DNA of 64,000 bases, taken from NCBI RefSeq assembly GCF_029962835.1, contig NC_080575.1:41268336-41332335 (forward strand), written 5' to 3'. The notes beneath the pieces were generated by a model that made no database searches, was not told where the DNA came from, and saw only the letters and a list, made by a program, of their open reading frames with translations. Positions 13,501-26,200 of the stretch are shown piece by piece; position 1 is the stretch's first letter; each line of letters starts with the position of its first letter. This DNA is from Magnolia sinica (Eukaryota > Streptophyta > Magnoliopsida > Magnoliales > Magnoliaceae). Made by a program: the position numbers and the translations under genes.

Positions 13501-16500
13501 TAGGGGAGGAGGACTGCCTTAAATGGCTAGCCTCATCTTGTGGAATCGGACTATATGTCGGTGGAAACCAAGGATAGGGGTCGTCAAATACCCCTGAAGG
13601 TAGACTAAGGTCTGGTGGGGGCAAGTCCAATGATTCCTTCTTGTAGTAATTGTTATCGCTTGAATCTGGTTGAACTTGCAACGCCATCTGTAGGCTACTG
13701 AATACCTACACCAGTAGAAAAAGAATGGACAATGGGGGCGCTGGTTATGGTCGGGGATCCTCCGGTGCCTAAGTTAGGTAGATGAATCTAAAGTAGGTGT
13801 GGCTGGAGTTAGGATTTTTTGTGCGTACCTTTTCTCTCAGGCGGGTGATGTATTTATAACTGTTCTAAGCAGTCTATGTATTTAAGTGGATCTGTTAGAT
13901 ACGCTGGAGAAGCCCGTATTGGAGTGGGAATCTGCTCTCGAGAACATTTCCAATTTTGCTTCGATCAGCGTGATTTTCAACTAGGATCTCGTTAGATCGA
14001 TCCTGTTTTTAAACGACGTGAGATTCTTTCTGGATATTTCTGTTTTGAGGTTGGGGTCGGCATCTGAGATTGACCTTGGTTAGATAGCTTGGTCGAGATA
14101 ATCAGGTTGGCTAATGAATCTTATTATCGAGTTCGGTTGACTGGTTCAACTTGGCCAACGGGTTCTTTGCCTAGCTCGGCTTCTCTGGTGGTAGACACAT
14201 CGGTGGTTCGGGGAGATCGCTCTGCTGGTCTTTGCCATGTGTCTCATACGGCCGGTCAGTTTGATTTTCCCCATAACAGTTGTCCCATTACTTCCGAGTT
14301 CCATTTCCATGAGCTCGGGAAGTAAGGATTTGGACTGATGTATGAGCGTGGGATTTTGAAATTCTAACTGTATGTGGTTAGCTAGGTTCGTCTATCTTCC
14401 TTGATTTTGTCGCCTAGTGATGAAGGCGAGAATCGAAAAGGATGGCGTATGTCGCAGATCAAGGAAGATATTATGACAGTTTTGCCTCGATACACGATCT
14501 CCATCACGTGGCGACATGGGGTACGCCCAGAAGTAGCATTAATGAAATCGCTTGTGAGTCGCCTAGAAGACGAAACGACGCTCGTCACTCTGTGCATGAC
14601 TCGTCGTACAGCGAAACTGTCATAATATCTTCCTTAATCCTCACGACATATGTTGTCCTTTTTTATCCCCGTCTTCATCACTAGGCGACAAAATCAATGA
14701 AGACAGATGAACCGAGCTAACCACTCATAATTAGAATTTCAAAATCCATCGCTCATACGTAAGTTCAAATCCTTACTTCCTGAGCTCATGGACATAGAAT
14801 TTAGAATTAGGGGGGCAACTGTTATGGGAAAAATCGAATTGACCAGCCGTATGAGACGTGGCAAAGACCAACAGAGCGATCTCCCCGAACCACCGATGTA
14901 CTTACTATCAGAGAAGTCGAGCTGGGCAAACAACTTGTTGGCTAAACTGAATCGTTAAACCTATCTCGGTAATAAGATTCATTGGCCAACCTGATTATCT
15001 CAACCAAACTGTCTAATAAGGTCGACCTCAGACCTCGACCTTAGATACCGACCTCAACCTCAGAATAGAACTATCCGGAGAGAATCTCACGTCGTATAAA
15101 AACAGGATCAATCCGACAAGATCCTAGTCGAAAATCACGCCGATTGAGGCAAAATCGGAGATGTTCTTGAGAGCAGATTCCTACTCCAATACGGGGTTTT
15201 CCAACGTATTTAACAGATCCACTCAGATACGTAGATTGCTTAGAACACCTATAAATACATCACCCGCTTGAGGGAAAAGGTACACACAAAAAATCCCGAC
15301 TCTAGCCACACCTACTTTGGGTTCATCTACCTGACTTAGGCATCGGAGGGTCCCCGGCCACAACTGGTGCCCCCATTGTCCATCCCTTTTCTACTGGTGA
15401 TGAAAGCACTTTCTTCAATGAACAGACTTCCATGTGTCAACAGAGAATACACGATTGTTCTTTTCAATAAACATTCTTCATGAGTGTTCTTTTCAAACAA
15501 ACGTCCTTCAACAGTCAAGCACCAACACATTGTAATCTTTAGGAATGATTTCAATGGAAAACTTTGACATATGGGTTTCACGGTGCAATTTCAGTGAGTG
15601 CAACTCAAACTCCCACTAGCCACCTCACGAACAAACTTAAATGAACTTCCTTAGTGAACTCTCAGGATAACTGTCCCAACATATAGATTCCTGCATCAGT
15701 TACTGCAATTTGATGGAATGCATACCAATATGCTTACATGAATGCAAGTATAGCTACAAATGCATGTAGGCGGCAATGCTATTGTAAATAGGTTTTCATA
15801 GCCTTGTCCCAGCTATTTGGGTCAGTTTTATCAATCCTATTTCACCAATCAACCAAGTACAGCTATTGATTCACGTATGCAGCAATAATATTGTATATAG
15901 ATGACTTTAGATGGAACTTTTCCTCGCAAGGATGAGATTTTTGTTTCTGTGTTCTTGCCTAGTATAGCATATGGGTTGGGGTAAAGGTGGACTCTAATGG
16001 ATAGTTATGTTAATTTGGAGAACTAGTCTTGCCTATCTTAAAATAGGAATTGAGCTCAAGCAGGGATGTAGACATCATGAGAAGTCACTGGTATGTGATG
16101 TTATATATTAGATTTTGTTGGACTTTTATATGCCATTTAATCATATTTTGTAGCTTGGGAGGTTTCCTTTTTTCCCTAATGCAAGATTGCAAGACTCCTT
16201 GTCTTCATAGTGAATATGAACGTTGGCTCTTAAGAGGGCTTAGTGAGCTGTTACTCGTTTTCCTCATTGCACAGTAACTATATTTGTATTGCATTTACCA
16301 AATGGCTAGATTTTGCATAGTTGCTAACTAGCTTCTAAAGGCCTTTGGCTACATGTTAGTCTCTTTGGCTTGATTTGTCAATTTGATCTTATTTTCTTTT
16401 CAGTGGAAATGAGGCGCTTAGCTTTTTTAAGAAGGATCCAACACTATTTAATGTGGTAAGATACGTTCTCAACGCCCACTTATTGTATCTAATCTCAATT

Positions 16501-19500
16501 CCTTTCTTCATTTATTCAGTTGATGGCAATGAGATAAACAATTAACTCTGGATTCCTTTTAACACTATAACAAGAATAAACATGAATACGAAGTTTAGTC
16601 TGTAAAGATATGAATATGAACACACAAAACATATCCGGATAGAAACCATTAATTTTGATTGATGCAGCTAATCCCTGGTTCACATGTGTGGGGACCCAAA
16701 ATGGGTCCTACCTGGTCACACACGTGTCCAATATACCCCAAAGCAGTTTGGATGCTAAAAATAGTGTGTGTGGTTGCATACAGTTGTGTATACAGCTCAT
16801 GTACTCCGTTTGCCTGGTATCTTTTAGCAAAGGGGAGCCCTTTTATCAAGTGTTTCCTTTCTTTTGGATGTGTAGTGGGATCGCGACTCTTTAATAGCAG
16901 TTTCCTTGTTTCGGGAAGTTTTATGATCTTAGGTGTCTTTTATTAGTTGTTTTTCCTTAAAACTAATTTAATAAGCACATATTTATATGCAGCTAGGAAT
17001 ATAGATTGATCTCCAAAAGAAAACTTGTATGAGATTATAATATGGCCTCTGGCCATATACTGAGGCCATATACTTGTTTTTGTTTGTTTCTTTGTTTCTT
17101 TGTTTTCTTTTGGCTGGTGTATGGGCATTGTGGGGAGAGAGGAACAACAAGTGCTTTCACAATTGGAGCATGCGGGTTGTTTTTGGGAGGGCTAAATCAG
17201 ATGTCATAGAGATAGAGTGGGCCTCTAATACTAAGGCTCTCAGGGTTTGTGCTTTGCCATCCTCTTCTTGGGCGGCTTTGTAGTTTGTGAGGATTTTGCC
17301 CCCTTTTCTTTAATAAAATTATTATCACTTCTTTAAAAAAATTGAGTTGTTGATGCTCTTCTTCATAGAATGGCAGCGGGAGGTTTTTCTTTAGGTAGCA
17401 GATTAAGGGGGGCAATTACCTTATTTTTGGGCATATGTTGTGTGTGGATGTTACTGGTTTGTGTGGTTTCTGTAGCAATCTGTTATGTTTATCTTCTCAT
17501 CTGCAACTAATACTCTTTGTTTGGAATGCTGGTTTCACTATTCACTATTTCTGTACCAGTGCAAGTTGCTCCTGGAGTTACCTTTCTGTTTTCCCTTTGT
17601 TTACATTCCCAAAATCTGCTCAATCCCATTACTCTGTTGGATGCGCTGATATTGTTGGTGATTAAAGGCTTTAGTGATTAAATTCAACTAAATGAAAAGA
17701 TGCAATGACTAAGGTTGACAAAATCCAAAGGGTAATCAAAGCAAGAGTTAAGGAGAGGAAAGGGAAAAAAAAGCTGATACTATGGGACAGAACTATTGCT
17801 GTCTGACGCCAATTTAGACAATGGATGGCAGTGACATTGTCTCCTGATGTAATTTCAGGCATTGAGCAGTTTAGGAACTTAGCCAACATTTATAGTGTCA
17901 CCTGCTGTTAATTCTGGCATTGGTTCACACTGTAGCCTGTTTAGAACATAAATGCAATGCACACGGACTTCGACCAAAAATTGGGAGAGAGAGAACCCCT
18001 ATTGAATATTTTGGGATCAATTTCTAGGGGATAATTATTGTGGCTTCAATCGAGCTCTAGCACCACATTTGTCTCCCAATAATCGAGCCTAAAGTTGATA
18101 AATGGCACTAGAATTTGTCGAAAGATGAAAACTAATGCCTGCAGAAATGGAAATAACAGTGAAAGACGATAATAAGAGGATTAATCAAAGAGAGGAAACT
18201 AAACTAGTAAGGAAGGACACTAAAGACAAAGGAAGAGGTTCAATGATCAATTATGGGAGGGATTGTGGCCATCTCATTAAGTCACCCTCCCTCTTGCTCC
18301 ATTGATAGAAAAGGGGTTTGGAGGCTAATGCATGCATGAAAATGTGAATGGTTCCAAAGTGGAAAGAAAAATAAAAAATTGAAACGACCTCACCTTGGGG
18401 TGCCCATTCTCACCAAGCCTTCAATTTTGTCCCACTTTGCTCGTAAAATTGATTTCTCTGGGTCCCTAGGTTCCCTGGTTAGAGATGGGAGAATTTCTCT
18501 TTTGGCTTTTGTGGGATCCGTAAGATTGAGAGGATGTGAGATGTCTTGGTTAAGAGGGGGAAAATCCCTTTTAAGTTTTGGGGAGAAAACTCACTTCCCA
18601 ACTGATGTGGGACAAAATAACCCCAAATATGTAAAAACCGTGTTACATGTGTGCAATGTTGTCAAATCACATATGCAATCACATATTCCGGTGTGCATAT
18701 GTGATCGCACAATCGCATATGCGACCGCATAATTTTTTTTCAAAAAAATAAAAAAATCAAAAAAATAGGGGAAAATAAGAAAAAAATGAAAAAAAAAGAA
18801 GAAATTAGGGGGAACTTTCCGAAGTTAGTAGATAATTAATTTTACATATTTAAAATATATTTGAGTGAAATAAAATTAATTAAACATCAAGTCATCAACA
18901 TTCAGCAATTTATATCAAATGACACTTAACAACAAGAAGTAACAAGTAACAACAAAATCAAGAAGCTATTTATTTATTATCGATTGTATAAAATGGAAAT
19001 ATAATTTATAAGTTATACACTAACAAAATAATACTAAATGCTATATACATTGATCTATTTGCCATTGTGGCATTTGATTACCACAATCGTCATCATCGGA
19101 GTCATTTGCCTCTTCCACATCTACTTCTTCTTCTTGTTCTGTTTCTTCATCATCTGTACGTAGTAATCAAGGTGTTCCAAAATGGTAACGGTGGCTGTAA
19201 CGGCTACCATCGTTACCGTTATGATACGGGCCGTTTTTGATTTTTTGAAAATCGTTGTTACTGGACCGTTACGGGACCGTTATGGGGCTGTTACGGCCCA
19301 TTTTTCTATAACGGCCATTACGGCCATTTCGATCCCGTAACGCGTAACGGTTATGACTGTTACCGTTATGTAACGGCCGTTACGTAACCGATTTTGAATA
19401 CCATGGTACTAATACTTCGTTAACATCCAACAGTTGATCTTCAGCTTGATCATCATCTCCTCCGTCATCTTTCTCCTCAATCTCTTCCACGGGCTTACTG

Positions 19501-20242
19501 CTACTACTCACCCCCCCTCGCTTTTGAGCGAAAGTAAAAGTATCTTCTCCAAGTGCCAATCCGTTTGCCCCATATTTATCTGTAATAACTGTAATGGGCT
19601 TATAATCACGTTCTCTATAGTTAAAATGATCCATGATTTTATTTCTCGTCCTCTGCATTGTGTCATACATGTAACTCATTGGTGGTCTTCTCATCCCCGT
19701 CTACCAATCACAATATGGTGACTAAGAGATCATATGCTTTTAGTGCCTTGTGTTAAATTTTTTTGCAAAACGATTGTTTGTTGAACTTGTTTCCCTTCAG
19801 CCTTCTTTAACCTAGGCACATTTATAAAATCGACCGACACTACAAGGCTTCTGAGTTTTGATTTTTTTTTTTTTTTTTAATAAATAAATTTATTTTATAA
19901 TATTTATAATGTTAATAAAGCTGTAGCGAAATGGGCGACTACTAGATGTAGCAAGTTACTTCCAATGTGTTTTCTCATTAGATGGAGAAGAAGGGCGCGT
20001 TTGTACATACAGATCGTGATTCTTCCAGCCTTTGCAATCACGTTTAAGGATAACCTACTTATATTTTCTAACATACGTGAGACACACAAGGGGTCCAAAA
20101 TAAACGACGCCTCTTTTCCATAAGATGACGACAGATAGTTACATACAAGGCTGCGTTGTCTGTAACTACACTTACACACTTCCACTAGTAGTTGACTAGT
20201 AGACTTGTTGAAGTCTTGTTACTCTTGTAGAAGAGAAGAAAA

Positions 20243-20298
<56 letters not shown>

Positions 20299-23200
20299 AC
20301 ACACTTGTAGGAGAGGAGAACAAAACAAAAGAAAGGAAAAAGAGAGAGAGAGGGAGTTACACACTTACACTTGGAAGAGAGAGAAAGAGAGAATAGAGAT
20401 AGAGATACACTTAGTCATTTACACTCTTGCAAGTAACAACAAAACAAAAGAAAGAAAAAAAGAGAGAGGGAGGGAGAATAGAGACTTTCCTCACTCTAGT
20501 CTTTAGTCCTTGTCTTGTAGTTGAGACTCGAGAGTTTCTTCACTCTAGTCTTGGGTCACTCGTCTTGTTGTACTTGTAACTTGTAGGCAATGTTCACAAT
20601 ATCGATAATATCAGCTGATATATTGGCTGATATTATCATTATCGCTTGCTACTTGCTAGTGAGACGAAACCCATCGGAAGTTAAAAAAATAGCAAAAACG
20701 TAGATATCGCACGATGATCTTCGAGATGGGGGTTGTGTATTTACCAGAAAATTGAAAAAAGAATTAGAAAAAAAGGAGAAAAACTGGAGAGGAGATTTCA
20801 TTACATGTAACGAAGATTGCGTGATCGGAGGTGGGCCATTCCATCCAGTAATTTCGATTTCCGTCTTTCTTTTTCTTCGAATCGATATAGCAACAATGAA
20901 GATTTCAATGAGAAATTTTGATTGAGGAGACGATTTGGGGATTTCTCGCAATGGAATTTCCGACGAGAAATTGGGCCGAATTGAGGAGAAGGTTTCGAAA
21001 TTTTAGGGTTTTGGAAGGTCCGAAACCCTCTTCCTTTCGAAAATTGGGGTTTTTCCCTTGCGTTGAAATCGGGTTTCTTGCAAATGGATTTTTCCCTGCG
21101 TTAAAATTGGGTTGCACTGAGTAACTCGGTACATTGTTATCGTAATGAGAAAACTCCGTGGGGCCCACCGTGAATGTATGTGGTTTATCCACACCGTCCA
21201 ACTTCTACAGCTCATTTAAGGGGTTGATCCCAAAATTGAACCATATCCAAAGCTCTAGTGGATAACACCATATGAAACAGTGGGAATAATGATATCAACT
21301 GTTGAAACCTTGCTAAGCCCCCACGGTGATGTTTTTTTGTCATCCAACCTGTTCATAAGATCAAAGAAACAGGGATGAAGGGAAAACATAAATATAAGCT
21401 TGATCCAAAACTTCTGTGGCCCTCGAGAATTTTTCAATGGTATACGTTCAATTCACACTGCTTCCCGTGGTGTGGTCCATTTGAGCTTTGGATAATCTTC
21501 AATTTTGGGCTCAAGCACTAAAATTATCTGTTAAAATGGATGGAAGGAGTGGATAAAATATTTAAATCATGGTGGACCCCACATAGTTTACTAAATACAA
21601 CCCTTAATTAAGGGCGTGGATTGGGTGCTACGTGAGTAACAAATCAGTGGGTGTTTCGCTTACTGTAGGGCCCACCTTGATGATATGTGGTACATCCACT
21701 CCATCCATTCGTTTTTATAGCCAATTTTATGATGTCATACCAAAAATTAATTACATTCAAATCTCAGGTAGACCACACCACATCAATGTTAATGGACAAG
21801 TACTGTTATGGGAAAATATAATCCGACCACCTTCAAGGACAGCTCGACTCGACCACGTTCAAGAACGGCTCGACCTGACCACCTTCAACATCAGCTGGGC
21901 CCGACGAACGTTTGTTCCAGAGACACTTTACCTAGGAGATTCGGCATGAAGCTGGCACCTGCTCTCACTAACATAGCCCTCAGTGGGATGAGGTCCCAAG
22001 TTTCTGGTCACTCATGCTTGCCAAGGACTGGATAACCTAATATGATTGAAGAACCATCGAGAATAGCTAGAGCCGACGAGGAATTAGGTCCTTAGTTCGG
22101 GCCGAGTTGGTCGCGATTAAATCAGCTCGGGTCATCTTTGATTAAACAACAAAGTCAAGCTCTGTTAAGCTCAGTCCGAGTTGTCTTCAGCTGTTCAACA
22201 GAGCTCGGTTCAAATGAGCTCGGCTCGGATCGTCTTTGCTCGACTAGAAGAGCTCGACCAGATTAGCTAAGGTTCAAGATCCCCTCCCAGTAACGCACGA
22301 CGAATATAACCGCCCGATGCACGATTCTAGGGTAACCGACAACATCACCGTTCGCGCACATCTCGCCTGATGGCTGAGATTGTGCCAAAGATGATGGACC
22401 ACCCTGTCCTACGAACATTATAAGGGACCCACCTACAGGAATAGGTACGCAAAATGTCTCACCCAGAACCCCTCTACAGTACTAGACCCAGATTCCTAGC
22501 CTGACTTTGACATCAGAGGGTCCCCTGCTCTAGCCAGGGTCTCCATTGCCTTCCTCCCATTGTGCAGGTGCTCGAAAGGTCAATAGCTCGGTGAGGGTGG
22601 ACCAGATTTTTGCATCAACATTTTGGCGCTGTCTGTGGGAACGACATCAAAGCCGTCCCTGCTTTACCAGAAAGAGCAATGGCGAAAGGGAGAAAGAAAA
22701 CACTCTCTGCGATTGTCGCTGCCAACCCTGAGCCCGCTGGACAACATCACGTCCAAAACTCATCTTCTCAACCCAAGCCGAGTTGGTCCCCAAAGGCCCG
22801 ACTCAACGATCTTAGAACCAAGGAGGTCGCTTTCTTTCCTTGCAAAACTAGGTCGAGACGTTGGCCAATGAGCTCGGACAAATGAGACAATTGCTAGAAA
22901 GGCAACTCCCCCTCCCTAATCAGGAGGCAGTTGCCCCGGTAGTTGTCGAAAACTCTGCGCTTGCTGGATCTCGGAGAGAAGCATCTCGGGGCATATCGAC
23001 CCGGACACCGTCTCACGTTTCAGGAACTTCGGCGCTGGCGCCTTCCGACCTATGTCATGAATTGGAAAATAGGAGGCGCGGGAAAGCACCCGAAGAAGAC
23101 CTGGCCCCTGAAACTGTCGTTGAAAACAAAGACCCTTAGGAGGCCCAGCTTGACGAGCTGCGGGGCCAGATTGACGTCATGTTCCAGACCTATCAGGCGT

Positions 23201-26200
23201 AAGCCCCAACTACAGATGGATGCGATGATGGAGGAAACAGAGCCGCTGTTCACCAGCGAGATCATGAGCTCGACTTTACTATCAAGATTTCGGATGCTGC
23301 CCATCACCCCGTACTTAGGTTCCGGAGACCCAAGTGAGCACTTGGAATCCTATAAAGCTTGGATGGAGCTCCCGATGGCATCTAGGTCAATTATGCGTCG
23401 TGCCTTCTCGCTAAGCTTGACGGGAGCTGCGCGGAGCTGGTATAGACAACTTAAGCTGAGGTCAATCAGCTCATTTGCCGACCTCAGCAAGACATTCCTA
23501 ACACAATTTATTGTCGGGAAAGAATGACGAAAGCCATCCACTCACCTGCTCACCATCAAGCAAAGAGAAGGTGAGACCCTAAAAGATAACATCGTGCGGT
23601 TCAACGGGGAGGCAGTGCAGGTCGACAACTACTCGGACAAGGTCGCTCTGACTGCCATGATAGCCGGCCTTAGGGAAGGAAGGTTCCTCTTCTCAATCGG
23701 GAAGAACCCTCCAACTACCCTGGGAGAGCTCATGAATCAAGCTCAAAAGTATTCTAATGCTGCAGACCTCTTCAGTTCCCGAAAGTCCTCACGGAATACC
23801 GAGAGCTCGGTAAAAGAAAGGAAGCGTAGAGAAGAAGCACTGCCCCGGACAACCCCCAACAAAAAGAGGTCAGACGAGGATGTTGCGCGTGGTCAACGAC
23901 CAAGCAGACGACCCGAAAGTCGGTTCAGCTCATACCCCCCCCTCAACGTTTCGCCAGAGTAAGTCCTTCTGGAAGTTTGAGACAAACGACTTCTTAAGTG
24001 GTTGAGCTGCATGAAGGCCAGCGCGGATCATCGGGATAAATGAAAATATTGCCGTTTCCATCGCGACTACGACCATAACACCAACGATTGTGTCTACCTC
24101 AAGGAAGAGATCGAAACCCTCATCCGCAGTGGACACTTGCGAGAGTATATCAAAGAAGGACGATCGGCCTGGAAGGACGAATAGCCGAGCAGAACCATCG
24201 ATGCCAGCCTCGAAATCCGCACCATCTGCGGTGGGCCTGCAGAGGGTGGAGATTCAATCCGGGCTCGAAAGGCTCATGCTTGGAGCACTGACTCGACTCA
24301 TTACGTTCACTTGGCCAACAGGCCGCGCAAAGAACAATGAATGCACCCTTGCAGCATAACGTTCTCTGAGGAGGATGCTCGCGGCATCCAACACCCGCAC
24401 GACGACGCTCTGGTCGTAGCTATGACCATAGCTAATCGGAAAGTGTATCGCATTTTGGTGGACACAGGTCGCTCGACCGACATACTCTTCTCTAAGGTGT
24501 TCGATAAGATAGGGGGTCGACAGGTCACTTCTTCGACCAGTTAAAACCCCACTACACGGTTTTGCAGGAGACAAGGTCATCTCCGAAGGTACAATTCTAC
24601 TCCCCATCATAGTCGGTGAAGGGAAGAATCAGATCACCACTATGGTCGACTTCCTAGTGGTAAACTGCCCTTTGACCTACAACGTCATTCTCGGATGACC
24701 ATTTCTCAATGCCATGAGAGTTGTGGTATCTACATACCATCTCATGATGAAATTCCCTACCGAGGACGGAGTAGGCTACCTCCGGGGAGATCAGCGTGAG
24801 GCTTGGCAATGTTATTCAACCGCACTAAGAAGGAAAATATCTAAGCAAACTCTTATGCTCAACTTGATTGACCCTATGGAAGACTCCCCAGAAAGAAGCT
24901 TTCCGACAGAAGATCTTCTAACCATTCCCCTCGATGAAGCCGACCTGACCAGGACAATCCAAGTCGGGTCATTGCTAACTCCCAACTGCCGCGAGCAAGC
25001 GATGAGCTTCCTCCAAAAGAATAGCGACGTGTTTGCCTGGTCTCACCAAGACATGCTGGGCATCGAGCCCGAGGTAATAGTCCACAAGCTGAATGTGGAC
25101 TCGAATTGCAGACCAGTTAGGCAAAAGAGGAGGATGTTCGAGCTAGAGCGGTACGCCGCGATTGCCGAAGAAGTTGGCAAGCTCTTGGACGCTGGGTTCA
25201 TCGAAGAAGTATACTACCTTGAATGGATCGCCAACGTCGTCTTGGTAAGGAAGTCCAAAGGGAAATGGCGAGTCTGCGTCCACTATTCTGACCTAAACAA
25301 AGCATGTCCCAAAGACAACTTTCCCCTCCCCAAAATCGACTAGTTAGTCGATAGCACGGTCGGGCATGAGCTCTTGAGCTTCATGGACGCATACTTGGGA
25401 TATAACCAAATAGCAATGCATCCGTCCTACAAACAGAAAACGACCTTTGTCACGGACAAAGGCCTCTACACCTGTAGGGTCATGCCCTTCGGATTGAAGG
25501 ATGCAGGAGCTACATATCAGCGGTTGGTAAACAAAATGTTTGCCCAGTAGATTGGGCGACCCATGGAGGTCTACGTTGACGATATGTTGGTAAAGAGCGT
25601 CAAGGCTGCTGACCACCTAACTGACCTTAGCGAGACTTTCTCAATCCCGAGGAAATACCAAATGAAGTTAAATCCGTCCAAGTGTGTGTTCGGAGTTAGC
25701 TCAGGTAAATATCTCGGTTTTCAAGTTAGCTAGAGAGGAATGAAGCGAATCCTGATAAGATTAAAGCCCTGTTGGACATGGAGTCTCCTCGGACGGTGAA
25801 AGAGATCCAATGTCTCACCAGGAGAATCGCTGCCCTCAACCGCTTTGTCTCTAGAGCAACTGACAAGTGCCTCCCCTTCTTTCAGCAGTTAAAGGTTAAT
25901 AAGAAGACAGAATGGACCCTTGATTGTGAACGAGCATTCCAACAGTTAAAACAATACTCGAGGTCGCCCCCATTATTGTCAAAACCAGAAGCAGGAGAAC
26001 CCTTGTTGCTCTACTTGGCAGTATCCGCTTCAGCAATAAGCTCGGCCCTCATCCGAGAATTTGAAGGAAAGCAGTGCCCAATGTACTATGACAGCAAAGT
26101 CCTAGTCCTAGCCGAGACCGGATATCCGGATCTGGAGAAACTTGCCCCGGCCCTAATAATCTCGTCCCGACGACTCTGCCCTTACTTCCAAGCCCACACC

